DNA from: Dehalococcoidia bacterium
GTDB lineage: Bacteria > Chloroflexota > Dehalococcoidia > SpSt-223
Assembly (NCBI GenBank): GCA_026003895.1
Contig: BPIC01000001.1
Location: 810,128 to 874,127 of the forward strand
DNA length: 64,000 nt
Direction: 5' to 3'
Part shown: in pieces, positions 1 through 8,047 of the stretch
Layout of the letters: every line of letters starts with the position of its first letter
How positions within the stretch are numbered: the stretch's first letter is position 1
The notes under the pieces: model-generated
Database searches by the model: none
Told to the model about the DNA's origin: nothing
Seen by the model: the letters and a program-made list of their open reading frames with translations, nothing else
Position numbers and translations under genes: made by a program

Positions 1-577
1 GCGCATTGCGCGAGGCACGCACTGCCCAACTGGTCCAAAGCACCGCGAGCGGTCCAACGGCAAGGTAGTGGGTATAGATCGCGCCCGCCGTGACCAGCCA
101 ATAGCGGACGAGATCGCGTCGTGTCGGGGCGGTCGTGAGCCGCAGCCAGAGCGCGGTTGAGAGCGCCATCAGCCCGGCCAGCAGCGCATAGCCACGCACT
201 TCTTGCGAAAAGTAGACGTGATAAGGCGAGACCGCGGCCAACAGGGCGCCGATTAGTGCCCACCCCGAGCCAGCGACGACGCGAACCGCGACGAAGACTC
301 CCGCCACGACGAGCAGTCCCGCGGCAACCGAAAGAAAGCGCGTTGCGAATTCGCTCTCGCCGGCGACGCCCATCAGCAGGTGGAGCAGCATGAAGTGAAG
401 CGGTGGAAAGGTGTCGGTGAGGGAATAGGGGATGAGCGCGAGCAAGCTCTGGCGCGCTCCCAAGACCGTGCTTGCCTCGTCCACCCAGAGCGCCTGTTGG
501 CCGAGCCCGGCGACACGCAGTCCGAAGCCAAGAAGGAGGATGCAGGCAAGCGCTGCCCGGCGGAGAAGGTCCCGCAT
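1..577 (-). CDS. ArnT/PMT-like (GT39-type) membrane glycosyltransferase, N-terminal part
   Basis: Partial gene entering from the left edge; about 192 residues read without interruption on the minus strand. After a basic start and a first hydrophobic helix it carries WVDEAST near residue 32, the acidic first-loop motif of dolichol- or undecaprenyl-phosphate-sugar glycosyltransferases, then FPPLHFMLLH and YFSQEVRGY, also typical of the family. Several membrane helices follow. Such enzymes transfer a sugar from a lipid-phosphate donor on the outer face of the membrane. I chose ATG at 577; the frame stays open upstream to a GTG at 646 that would add 23 arginine-rich residues. It lies 136 bp downstream of the DUF2079 gene on the same strand. 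Acceptor and sugar cannot be told. Confidence 0.8.
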   Translation of the reverse strand, partial: MRDLLRRAALACILLLGFGLRVAGLGQQALWVDEASTVLGARQSLLALIPYSLTDTFPPLHFMLLHLLMGVAGESEFATRFLSVAAGLLVVAGVFVAVRVVAGSGWALIGALLAAVSPYHVYFSQEVRGYALLAGLMALSTALWLRLTTAPTRRDLVRYWLVTAGAIYTHYLAVGPLAVLWTSWAVRASRNA

Positions 578-713
578 CTCGGAATTGTGGGATAGGTCGC
601 TCCAGCGACGGAGGAGAGGGTCGCGGCGTGGCCACCCAGCCCGCACGTGCGCGGCGTGACGAGGCGAGAGAGGGTCTGGCGACCTCGGCGGCGCGGTAGA
701 GAGCCGACGCATC

Positions 714-3119
714 TCAGGGACCGACGCGCACCGGCCCGAGATCGACGCTGTCGCCGGTCGGGCCGGCGAGGCGGCGGCCGGTGAGCGGGTCGTAAAGGCC
801 GGCCACGAGCCGATACTCGCCAGGGAGTACCACCGAGTCGAACCGGTGCTGGTCGGCGACGATTTCGCCGATGAGCCAGCTCGTCACCGGTCGGCGGCCT
901 TCGTCCGGAACGCCGTCACTCTGCGCCGCCGGGCGCCCGTCCGGCCCTGCAAGATGGAGAAAGACGCTCGGGTCGGAGTCCAGTCGCCGGTCGGTCCGCC
1001 AGTAGAGCGTCACATCGAGCCGACAGGGCGAGCCGCAGCGTCTCGCGCTGGTCTGGACACCCTCCAGCCGGATGCCGTCGGCCAGCGCGGCGCCGATCGG
1101 CTGGGCGTTTGCGGGCAGCGCGGTCAACCGGGCGGGCGAAGCGTCCCAAATCGTGCGGCCGTCACTTTGGAAGGTTGCGAGGCTGAGCACGCCGTCGCGT
1201 GCGCGAACGAGCGTCGCGCCGCCGTCGACGGCGATTGGCAGGCGATCGGCCGGATTGGAGGGACTGCCGCCGGCGGTGGCGATCAGGCCGATTCGGAGGA
1301 AGCCAGGGTCGTCCTTGCGGCCCCAACGCTTGGTCTCGACCAGATAGGTCTCGCCTGGGGTCCAGCGGCTCGTGGGAAACCAAATCGGCGCAACGAGCTC
1401 GGCCTCGGAGCCGGGTAGCGGCCGGTCCGCTTCATCGAGCAATACGGTGAAGAGTCGGATGTCCCCCGTGGGACGCTCAGCACGCAATGCGAGCGTGAGC
1501 GAGGCAGTAGCACGAGTCTCGTAGCCGGGCGTGTAGCCGACGAGCGAGACCGGGCCGAGCCGGGCGGCGACCGGCGTGCGCGGCGCCCAACCGGCCGGCG
1601 CGGGATGGCGAAACGCTGCCTCCGGCGCCACCCGATCGGGCTCCCCTTGGCCGAGCAGCAAGAAGCCGTCTTCCGCGGCCACCACGCCGAATCCGGCTTG
1701 CCGTAATCTGGCGATGTGATCGTAGCGGTCGCGGTTGATCACCGGTGCGATGGACGGCGCGAAATCGACAAACACCCACGTGGCGTCGTCAATGCGCGGG
1801 TAAACGTAGAGCGTCTTCCGTCCCGCCAGATGGGCGTTCAGCCCGCCGGTCGCCGACAGCGCCGCGTTCGCAGGCACCAGAGTCACCAGCCGGTCGGCAA
1901 GGGCATGGCGTGCCGTCCGCTCCTTGAGGGCGAACTCCTCGGCGAGCGGCGTCGCTCCCCGGTCGCGATGGTAGACGACGGTGAAGAGCAGGACAACGAC
2001 AGAGAAGATGGCGACCCAGTTGGAGAAGGGCCAGCTGGCTCGCGCGGCAAGCTGACGCGCGAGGAACGCAACGCCGTAGATTGCGCTCACCACCACGACC
2101 GGCACCAGCGGCGCGGGGTAATGCTCGAGCTCAAGCGTATTTTGGAGCTTGCTGCTCGACAGCAAGATGAGCAGCAGTGTCGGCGAGAGTACGGCGAGCG
2201 TGAAGGGCGCGAACAAGGAGAGGAAAGCGACTGGCGTCAATAAGTCGCGGACGTAGGCGAGCTTCGACGGCTGGGTGATGTAGCCGATCCAGTAGACCGG
2301 GTTGAACAGGAGCGTGGCGGTGATCTCGCGGATGTTCGTCCCGAGGTGCCCGTAGCGTGTGTCCAGATACGGCGATTGCTTCTCGGGATTGAAGTGGGGG
2401 ATAACGACCTGCACGGCGACAACGAACCACACGACGGCCAATATCGAGGTAGCAAGGCCGACCCGCCGCCAGCCGAGGCCGAATGCCACCCACAGCCCGA
2501 GCACGAAGACCGGCAACGGGACGTCCTCCTTGCAGGAGAGCGCGAGGACCACGGCGATCCAGTAGCCGAGGGCGTTGCGCCGGTGGGCGAACCAGAAGGC
2601 GAAGGCGAGCAATGCCGCCGTTAGCGTCACCGCATGGAAGTCGTACAGATTCGCCGCTTGGAGCGCCGGGAAGAGCAGGTACGCGAGCGGGAAAACGAGT
2701 GCGGCGAGGCGCGACCGGAGCAGCTCGCGCGCCAGCCAGCTTATCGGCAGTGCGCCAAGCGCGATCACGACGCTTTGGAGGATCAAGATCGTTTCTGGGC
2801 GCGGGGCCAGCGCGTAGATTGGCGCGATCAAGAGGAGGATTGGCTCGACATGGGCGCCCAGTCGGTTGGTGAGGCCTTCAAAGTTGGTGAAATCAAGCGG
2901 CCGGCCCTGGGTCGTGTTCCAGAGCGCCTGCTCCATGTTGGCGAGGTCGAAGGCGTCCGTTTCATAGACACTGTGGCGGTGTAACGAGAGGAACGAGAAG
3001 AGGACGGCGTAGGCCAGCACGAATCCGACGACGGTAGCGGTGACGAGACGATCGGCGAGCGCTGGGCTGATGCCGGCGATCGTCGCCCCTGCGCTGGCAG
3101 GGCGGGCGCGTAACTGCAA
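714..3119 (-). CDS. DUF2079 family polytopic membrane protein
   Basis: 801 residues. The first half, to about residue 410, is a run of membrane helices holding the DUF2079 signature: DAFDLANMEQALWNT near residue 57, FEGLTNRLGAHVEP shortly after, and SCKEDVPLPVF near 195. The second half is soluble, beta-rich and probably outside the cell. The family resembles GT39/GT87 glycosyltransferases in layout, but its reaction is not established. The gene is upstream of another glycosyltransferase-like membrane protein on the same strand, so a shared envelope-glycan role is a fair inference. Start ATG at 3119; a 130-bp gap separates it from the divergent gene at 3250. Confidence 0.8.
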   Translation of the reverse strand: MQLRARPASAGATIAGISPALADRLVTATVVGFVLAYAVLFSFLSLHRHSVYETDAFDLANMEQALWNTTQGRPLDFTNFEGLTNRLGAHVEPILLLIAPIYALAPRPETILILQSVVIALGALPISWLARELLRSRLAALVFPLAYLLFPALQAANLYDFHAVTLTAALLAFAFWFAHRRNALGYWIAVVLALSCKEDVPLPVFVLGLWVAFGLGWRRVGLATSILAVVWFVVAVQVVIPHFNPEKQSPYLDTRYGHLGTNIREITATLLFNPVYWIGYITQPSKLAYVRDLLTPVAFLSLFAPFTLAVLSPTLLLILLSSSKLQNTLELEHYPAPLVPVVVVSAIYGVAFLARQLAARASWPFSNWVAIFSVVVLLFTVVYHRDRGATPLAEEFALKERTARHALADRLVTLVPANAALSATGGLNAHLAGRKTLYVYPRIDDATWVFVDFAPSIAPVINRDRYDHIARLRQAGFGVVAAEDGFLLLGQGEPDRVAPEAAFRHPAPAGWAPRTPVAARLGPVSLVGYTPGYETRATASLTLALRAERPTGDIRLFTVLLDEADRPLPGSEAELVAPIWFPTSRWTPGETYLVETKRWGRKDDPGFLRIGLIATAGGSPSNPADRLPIAVDGGATLVRARDGVLSLATFQSDGRTIWDASPARLTALPANAQPIGAALADGIRLEGVQTSARRCGSPCRLDVTLYWRTDRRLDSDPSVFLHLAGPDGRPAAQSDGVPDEGRRPVTSWLIGEIVADQHRFDSVVLPGEYRLVAGLYDPLTGRRLAGPTGDSVDLGPVRVGP

Positions 3120-3206
3120 CGGGGGGTGCCCTCCTCGGGCGGCCGGGATGCCGCCGCCGGATTATAACGAGCGAGCGCGCCCCGCTCCCGGACATTCCGC
3201 CCGGTG

Positions 3207-3212
3207 TATCCT
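3207..3212 (+). promoter_or_regulatory. -10-like hexamer TATCCT
   Basis: TATCCT lies 37 bp upstream of the ATG at 3250 in the divergent gap. The same GTATcCT/GTATaCT pattern occurs before other plus-strand genes here. No convincing -35 box. Confidence 0.3.
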
Positions 3213-3249
3213 GACCGCGACAGAGCCGCGCCCCTCGTGTGGAGGCCGC

Positions 3250-3795
3250 ATGAGCATCGGGATCGTGGTCAACCTGCTGCTTCGCCTCTCGATTTTCTAT
3301 TTTCTCGCGGAAGTGCTGCTCAATCCGAACGATCCGCGCTTTGCTGGCAAGGCACTTCCCATCCGTAACCTCGTGGTCATTGGGTCGCTGAGCTTGCTCT
3401 TTCCCTTCCTTCACGTTTGGCGCAGAGTGTGGCCGCGCTATCCCGTCTGGTATGACAACCTGTACCTCTCGATCTTTTGGCTCGATATGGCCGGTAATTC
3501 GTTCAATCTCTATGAGACCGTCCGGGGGTTCGACCTGCTCGCCCATTTTCATGGCGCCGGAGCCATCACCGCTGTTCTCGCTGGCGCCTTCCGGCAGTCT
3601 TGGCTGACTGCACTCGGGCTGGCGACCGTCATTCACGTCCTGCTCGAAGCGCAGGAAAATTACACCGAGATTCTGTTCGGCACGCGGAATATCAAGGGAA
3701 TGTACGACACGATTAACGACCTGACCGCCGGCCTGCTGGGCTCCGGGGTGTACCTCGTCCTGCGTGCCCTCGGGCGGCGGATTGCCCAGCGGTAG
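3250..3795 (+). CDS. DUF2238 (YjdF)-like integral membrane protein
   Basis: 181 residues with about five membrane helices. The core pattern FDLLAHFHGAGAIT (near residue 98) and, in the last third, YDTINDLTAGLLGS resembles the FDKxxHF and WDTxWDM motifs of the DUF2238/YjdF family, whose function is unknown. The frame is open upstream to 3040, but that would overlap the divergent DUF2079 gene. The ATG at 3250 is preceded by GGAGG at a suitable distance (tgtGGAGGccgcATG), which settles the start. The next gene starts 5 bp after the stop, so the two are probably cotranscribed. Confidence 0.75.
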   Translation: MSIGIVVNLLLRLSIFYFLAEVLLNPNDPRFAGKALPIRNLVVIGSLSLLFPFLHVWRRVWPRYPVWYDNLYLSIFWLDMAGNSFNLYETVRGFDLLAHFHGAGAITAVLAGAFRQSWLTALGLATVIHVLLEAQENYTEILFGTRNIKGMYDTINDLTAGLLGSGVYLVLRALGRRIAQR

Positions 3796-3800
3796 CGGCA

Positions 3801-4874
3801 ATGCGCGGACCCGTCGTCTGGCGCTGGTGGGCGTCCCGCGGCGTCCTGCTCCTCGGCGTCCTTGTGCTGGCCGCGCTCCACCCTCCGCTGTCACCCGCGG
3901 CAGCCGCCGCACTTTTTCTGGTTGAGTCGTTCCCACAGTCTCCGATCAAGCCGCTCGCCTGGCTTGCGCCGCCGCCGGCGCACCACCCGATCGCCCTCAG
4001 TAGTCCGAACGGTCCGGTGGTGGGCGATCTCTTCGTTCCGGGGACTCGCTTGATCCCTCCGCCGCGCCGGCCGGCGGTGATCGTCGGTACCGGCGTTCGC
4101 CTCGACCGCGAACAAGACCGCGCCGCTGTCCGCCACCTTGCCGCCAGCCTCGCCCGCCTCGGCTACGTCACGCTCTGGCCTCGGCTCGAGGCCATCGACG
4201 CTGGCGGATGGCAGTTCGAGCGGCCGGATACCTTCGTCCGAGCCTTCGGCTACTTGGCAGCGCGTGACGACGTTGACCCGGAGCGGATTTCGCTGCTTGG
4301 CATTTCGCTCGGCGCGTCGATCGTCCTCGTCGCCGCCTCCGAGCCGGCGATCGCCGAGCAGGTGCACACCGTGATCTTCCTCGGCGGCTATTTCGACCTG
4401 CTCGACTACATCCTAGCGATCGTCAACGAACGGGCGCCCTACGCTGGTGGAGACATTCCGTGGCGGGCAGGCGACGACACGCGCCGCCAGGCCCGCGAGC
4501 TCGTGCAGGCGGAAGGCCTCGGCCAGCTCCGGCCGTACGTGGAGACCGAAGCACCCCTCGAAAGTCGGGACGCCCTCATCGCTCTGCTATCTCCAGACGA
4601 CCTTGCGCGGCTGTATCGCCTCAGCCCGGCAGCGCAGATTGAGCGGCTCCGTGCCCCCGTGTTCATCCTTCATGACCGGCACGATGAGTATGTCCCTTTC
4701 ACCGAATCGGAGAAGTTAGCCGCGGCGCTGCCGGCTGGAACACCTCGCTCTCTGCTGATTTCGTCGGCGTTCGATCATGTCAATCTCGGCCAAGAGCCTT
4801 CCCTTGAACTGGTCGTCGAGTTCGCTCGGCTGTATGGCTTTCTCGTCGGTGTCTTTGCAGCGCTCCCGGCCTGA
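3801..4874 (+). CDS. Membrane-anchored alpha/beta hydrolase
   Basis: 357 residues. One hydrophobic segment (about residues 14-45) gives an uncleaved anchor or signal; the rest is an alpha/beta hydrolase fold. The nucleophile elbow is GISLG with Ser169. A late HDRHDEYVP supplies the likely acid residue and SAFDHVNLG the catalytic His. The overall layout resembles dienelactone-hydrolase/acyl-peptidase-like enzymes; the substrate is unknown. It begins 5 bp after the DUF2238-like gene. Its last 158 bp overlap the convergent gene at 4716-5438, which is unusual and suggests that the other gene's 3' end is misread. Confidence 0.78.
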   Translation: MRGPVVWRWWASRGVLLLGVLVLAALHPPLSPAAAAALFLVESFPQSPIKPLAWLAPPPAHHPIALSSPNGPVVGDLFVPGTRLIPPPRRPAVIVGTGVRLDREQDRAAVRHLAASLARLGYVTLWPRLEAIDAGGWQFERPDTFVRAFGYLAARDDVDPERISLLGISLGASIVLVAASEPAIAEQVHTVIFLGGYFDLLDYILAIVNERAPYAGGDIPWRAGDDTRRQARELVQAEGLGQLRPYVETEAPLESRDALIALLSPDDLARLYRLSPAAQIERLRAPVFILHDRHDEYVPFTESEKLAAALPAGTPRSLLISSAFDHVNLGQEPSLELVVEFARLYGFLVGVFAALPA

Positions 4875-5438
4875 TGGCGGAGCGCCGCCTCGGTGCGCCA
4901 CGCGATCGCCGGCGTGCCGCCAAAGTGCCGGAACCAATTCTGGGAAGAGGCTGAAGCTGGACCGCGGCGAACCGGCGACGCAGGCGCGGCGGTAGGCAAG
5001 CCCGGCGGTCTGAAGCACCCAAAGCTCGTAATCGGCGATCCAGACGGCGGCGGTCTGGAACCAGCGACCAAGCGCCGGGTCATCGTCATCGGTGAGCGGC
5101 GGAAGCCCGTCGGGTGACCAGCAGGGCGCGGCGAGCGGCTCGCGCACGAGACGAGGAGCGAACCCCTGTCGGGGAAGGAATATTCCGCCGGCCGAGGTGG
5201 TGATGAGCAGCCCCCAGCCCCAGAGAGTGACCTCGTAGGCTCTCCCGGTCAGTCGATAGCAACTGCTGCCGAGCACGCCCGCCGGCGGCCGAGTCCGGGC
5301 GAAACCATAGGCGAGCAAGAGGTTCCCGGCTGGGCGCCGGATGTCCTGCCCCCAACACCAGAACTGTTGATTGATGAGCGTTTCGAGCAGGCGGCGGTCG
5401 GTGCGCCGGGCGAATGCCTGAGAAGCTGCGAAAGTCAT
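4716..5438 (-). CDS. Hypothetical protein of unknown family
   Basis: 240 residues, not recognised. The N-terminal 190 residues look like a real globular protein: INQQFWCWGQDIRRP near residue 25, AYGFARTRPP, then a Trp-rich strand region. The tail from about residue 195 is polar, basic and entirely antisense to the hydrolase gene, so a frameshift or late misreading of the C-terminus is possible. Start ATG at 5438, directly after a perfect 10-bp inverted repeat (5442-5464) and 39 bp downstream of a 55-aa gene on the same strand. The frame is reliable to about 4900. Confidence 0.6.
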   Translation of the reverse strand: MTFAASQAFARRTDRRLLETLINQQFWCWGQDIRRPAGNLLLAYGFARTRPPAGVLGSSCYRLTGRAYEVTLWGWGLLITTSAGGIFLPRQGFAPRLVREPLAAPCWSPDGLPPLTDDDDPALGRWFQTAAVWIADYELWVLQTAGLAYRRACVAGSPRSSFSLFPELVPALWRHAGDRVAHRGGAPPSGRERCKDTDEKAIQPSELDDQFKGRLLAEIDMIERRRNQQRARCSSRQRRG

Positions 5439-5441
5439 ACA

Positions 5442-5464
5442 GGTATGATACTCGGTATCATACC
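5442..5464. promoter_or_regulatory. Perfect inverted repeat, operator-like
   Basis: Two perfect 10-bp arms (GGTATGATAC and its complement) with a 3-bp spacer TCG. It ends 3 bp before the minus-strand start codon at 5438 and follows the stop of the 55-aa gene. A third partial copy, TCATAC, overlaps the start codon (5435-5440). The AT-rich arms and lack of a T-run make a protein operator more likely than a terminator. Confidence 0.5.
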
Positions 5465-5477
5465 CGGACGACGATTG

Positions 5478-5645
5478 CTACTTCTTGGCGAGCCGGGCGA
5501 CGTCCTCCTTCCCGAGGATGCGGAACAGCTTGACGCCGTCGACCGTCGCCTCCGCGGCCTTGCGTCCGTTCTTGAGCTCGACGACCGTCACTTGCGAATC
5601 CGGGACCTCGACCGACTGCTTCGTCTTGACGTTATAGAACTTCAC
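5478..5645 (-). CDS. Small 55-aa protein, unknown function
   Basis: A short GTG-started frame of 55 residues beginning VKFYNVKTKQSVEV and ending LGKEDVARLAKK. It looks like a small beta-sheet protein with a basic C-terminal helix. The translation start is strongly supported: GGAGG sits 5 bases before GTG (atAGGAGGcaaacGTG). A promoter-like pair (TTGACT, 16 bp, TACAGT) and a 7-bp hairpin lie upstream. The stop is 39 bp before the next gene on the strand. I do not recognise the family. Codon use (AAG, GTC, GAG, CTC) matches neighbouring genes. Confidence 0.65.
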   Translation of the reverse strand: MKFYNVKTKQSVEVPDSQVTVVELKNGRKAAEATVDGVKLFRILGKEDVARLAKK

Positions 5646-5658
5646 GTTTGCCTCCTAT

Positions 5659-5678
5659 ACCGCGGGGAGCGCCGCGGT
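5659..5678 (-). promoter_or_regulatory. 5' UTR hairpin before the 55-aa gene
   Basis: Perfect arms ACCGCGG and CCGCGGT around a 6-base loop, ending 4 bases before the Shine-Dalgarno sequence of the 55-aa gene. In RNA this could modulate ribosome access. Confidence 0.35.
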
Positions 5679-5686
5679 GCGAGCGG

Positions 5687-5714
5687 ACTGTAGCAGATGG
5701 CCTGCAAGAGTCAA
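5687..5714 (-). promoter_or_regulatory. Candidate sigma-70-type promoter
   Basis: On the minus strand TTGACT (5709-5714) and TACAGT (5687-5692) are 16 bp apart, about 40 bp upstream of the GTG at 5645. Just upstream, TGAGAC-AAA-GTCTCA (5722-5736) is a perfect 6-bp inverted repeat that could be an operator or a weak terminator for the CDF gene. Confidence 0.45.
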
Positions 5715-5742
5715 TCGTACCTGAGACAAAGTCTCATCTGAG

Positions 5743-6843
5743 TTAGCGGTGGAGATGCACCGGCAGGCCGTCGTGCTCGTGCTCGCCGACGTGATGGTGG
5801 TGCGCTCCGGACGCCGACGGGGGATCGACGTGCAAGACGGCATCGCCCAGATAGGGAAGATGATGAAAGAGGCTGTGGCGTGCCTCAACCGTGATGGCAT
5901 GCGCCTCTTCGATCGGTGTGCCGGCGGCGACGGTGACGTGGGCTTCGACGAAGAGTCGATGCCCGATCCACCGTGCGCGGACTGTGCCAATTTCCTCGAC
6001 CCCCGGCGCATGGTGGAGCGCGTGGCGGATCGATTCCAGTTCGCTTGGTTCGATGCCGTCGAGCGCCCGTTGGAAAACCGACTTGGCCGAGTCCCAGACA
6101 ATCTTGACGATCAGCGCGGTGATCACGAGGCCGATGAGCGGGTCGGCGATCGGAAAGCCAAGGGCGACGCCAATCGCGCCGAGCAGCACGGCCAAGCTGG
6201 TGAGTCCGTCGGCCCGGGCGTGGTAGCCATCGGCGATCAGCGCGGCGCTGTTGATCTGCTTGCCGACCCGGATTCGGAAGATCGCCACTGCTTCGTTGCC
6301 AAGGAAGCCGATGATCGCCGCGAGCCCGACCGCCCAGAGATAGTCCACCGGCTGAGGATTGAACAGCCGATTGATCGATTCGTACCCGGCGACGATGGCG
6401 CTGAAGGCGATGATCAACACGACCACGATTCCGGCGAGATCTTCGGCCCGTCCAAAGCCATAGGTGAAGCGTTGGCTTGCCGACCGGCGTGCCAGCGCGA
6501 AGGCAATCCAGAGGGGGATCGCCGTCGCGGCGTCGCCAATGTTGTGAACCGTGTCGGCGAGCAGTGCCACCGACCCTGACGCGATGGCGATGACAAATTG
6601 AATGATGGCGGTGACAAAGAGGGCGATGAAGGAGATCTTGACTGCCCAAATCCCCCGCTGGCTTGTGACGATGCTCGGATCGACCACACCGTGCGTGTGG
6701 CCGTGCGGCCCGTGGTCATGCGAATGGCGATGCTCCCCGCTCACCTGACGATCATGGGCGTGATGGAGCGCCACCTCGCGGGGATGGCCGGGGAGATCCT
6801 CGTGATGGTGCGCCGCGCCAGTTCCCCGGTGTTGCTCGGCCAC
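5743..6843 (-). CDS. Cation diffusion facilitator (CzcD/ZitB-like) metal exporter
   Basis: 366 residues. A His-rich leader (HRHSHDHGPHGHTHG, within residues 10-55) precedes six membrane helices. The metal-site motifs are present: LLADTVHNIGD in helix 2 and ALIADGYHARADG in helix 5, each with the paired His/Asp of Zn transporters. A cytoplasmic C-terminal domain and a His-rich tail (GAHHHHVGEHEHDG) follow. These proton-coupled antiporters export Zn2+ and similar ions. The frame is open far upstream to 7557, but the GTG at 6843 has an AAGGAGG ribosome site 5 bases before it and starts at the natural N-terminus. A metal-sensing regulator is not visible nearby. Confidence 0.9.
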   Translation of the reverse strand: MAEQHRGTGAAHHHEDLPGHPREVALHHAHDRQVSGEHRHSHDHGPHGHTHGVVDPSIVTSQRGIWAVKISFIALFVTAIIQFVIAIASGSVALLADTVHNIGDAATAIPLWIAFALARRSASQRFTYGFGRAEDLAGIVVVLIIAFSAIVAGYESINRLFNPQPVDYLWAVGLAAIIGFLGNEAVAIFRIRVGKQINSAALIADGYHARADGLTSLAVLLGAIGVALGFPIADPLIGLVITALIVKIVWDSAKSVFQRALDGIEPSELESIRHALHHAPGVEEIGTVRARWIGHRLFVEAHVTVAAGTPIEEAHAITVEARHSLFHHLPYLGDAVLHVDPPSASGAHHHHVGEHEHDGLPVHLHR

Positions 6844-8047
6844 TACTCCTCCTTGCCCTGGCAACGTGCTCGACGCTTTTTGCAATGCAGATGCGAAAGT
6901 AAACCATGACGACCAAGCGGTCGCAAGCGCTGGGCATGTGGTCTGACTCGATTGGCCGAATCGGGCTCTGCTCCGTCCGCCGTTTTCGTGGCGGCAGCGG
7001 CGCCCGCACCGTCCACCACGATCGGTAGACGACGGTTTCGACACCGTGTGCTTGTGTGCTGCCAGCTCCCGGTTGCGGCATGGGATCTGTCCAGCCGGGA
7101 TCGGGCTCGACCTCGGCGGCGTCGCCGATCGAGCGAAATCTTCCGTTCCGCTCCGGTTTGATGGCGGGCAGACCGCTGCGGCTGTTTCGCCCGCCAACGG
7201 TCTGGTGACCCCAAGCACCCGTGAGGGAAGGGTCGAGCATCTGCTCGTCTCCCATATTCTCAAGCCCGCGTGGCAGATCCTTCGGAATCCAACGCAGCAA
7301 CACTCTCTCCCGCCATCAGCCCCAAGGGGCCCCTTCTGAGGCCCGAAAGGCGCGGACGGGGTCAATCCGAAAGGCGCCGGCTGACGATGGGGGCGCAGGC
7401 GAATGTCAAGAACCTGCGGTAGTTTGCTAGCGGCCCCTCGCAGGCGACGCGCATGCGTCGAAAGGTCCCCTAGCGAGGCGAAGGCCCCCAACCGCCTAGC
7501 GGTCGGCGTGCTCGAGCGAGGCGGTGCGTCAGGGTCGGCCCGGCGGTCGGGTTCCATTGGGTGGGCCGCCGTTTGGTCGGGATTCAGGGCGCGATGCTGC
7601 GATGCCGCCTCTCTCCTCTAGGTCGCTCAGCGCTACGTGGTAGATCCGGTCTCAACCCCCCGTCGGTTCTCCAGTGCTGGGAGCGCTGTGAGGCCGTGGT
7701 GCTTGCCCCGTACTCGCGAGGGACGTCACTCCAGCGCCGCGCGATCGTCGAGGCGCCGTTGCCCGGGCCGAGAGGGAGGAGGAAGGCGGGGCTGGATGCG
7801 GGTGCATTGGCCATCAGTCAAGCGAGGCGGTCCGATCATATAAGGTGGTGTTCGCAGATCCATGGGGCTCTCGAGTTGCTTCTAAGATGGCTGCCGGCGC
7901 GCGCATCGACCAACCTTCCCAATCCGAGCTGGGACGTTCGCTGAACGGTCCGCGTGCTGCTGCTGCCGGGCGGATCTCAGGCGTGCTAGCATGGCGCCCT
8001 GCGCCGGCAGGATTGCAGAGTGACGCAAGCCGAAACGGGAGGGGCCG
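6844..8047. other. Gene-poor region of about 1.2 kb
   Basis: Several open frames cross this stretch on both strands, but none has a ribosome site, recognisable domain or protein-like composition. I see no tRNA, tmRNA or RNase P signature. Its coding bias is unlike the flanking genes. The only recognisable trace is an integrase-like C-terminus at 7814-7912. It may be the decayed remains of a small mobile insertion between the CDF and CoA-transferase genes. Confidence 0.5.
7814..7912 (-). pseudogene. Possible tyrosine recombinase C-terminal remnant
   Basis: On the minus strand the last 33 codons of an open frame read ILEATREPHGSANTTLYDRT followed by ASLD and a stop. This resembles the final box of phage-type integrases (pattern H-x-S/D-x-x-TT-x-LYDR), which carries the catalytic Tyr. 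No upstream R..H..R box is visible in any frame, so it would be a fragment. The match is short and could be chance. Confidence 0.25.

Noticed and set aside
5722..5736. TGAGAC-AAA-GTCTCA as CDF terminator
   Set aside because: Stem is only 6 bp with no T-run; kept as a possible operator instead.
6900..7620. RNase P RNA or tmRNA
   Set aside because: Could not find the conserved GAGGAAAGUCC, ACAGAA or TPsiC-CCA elements on either strand.
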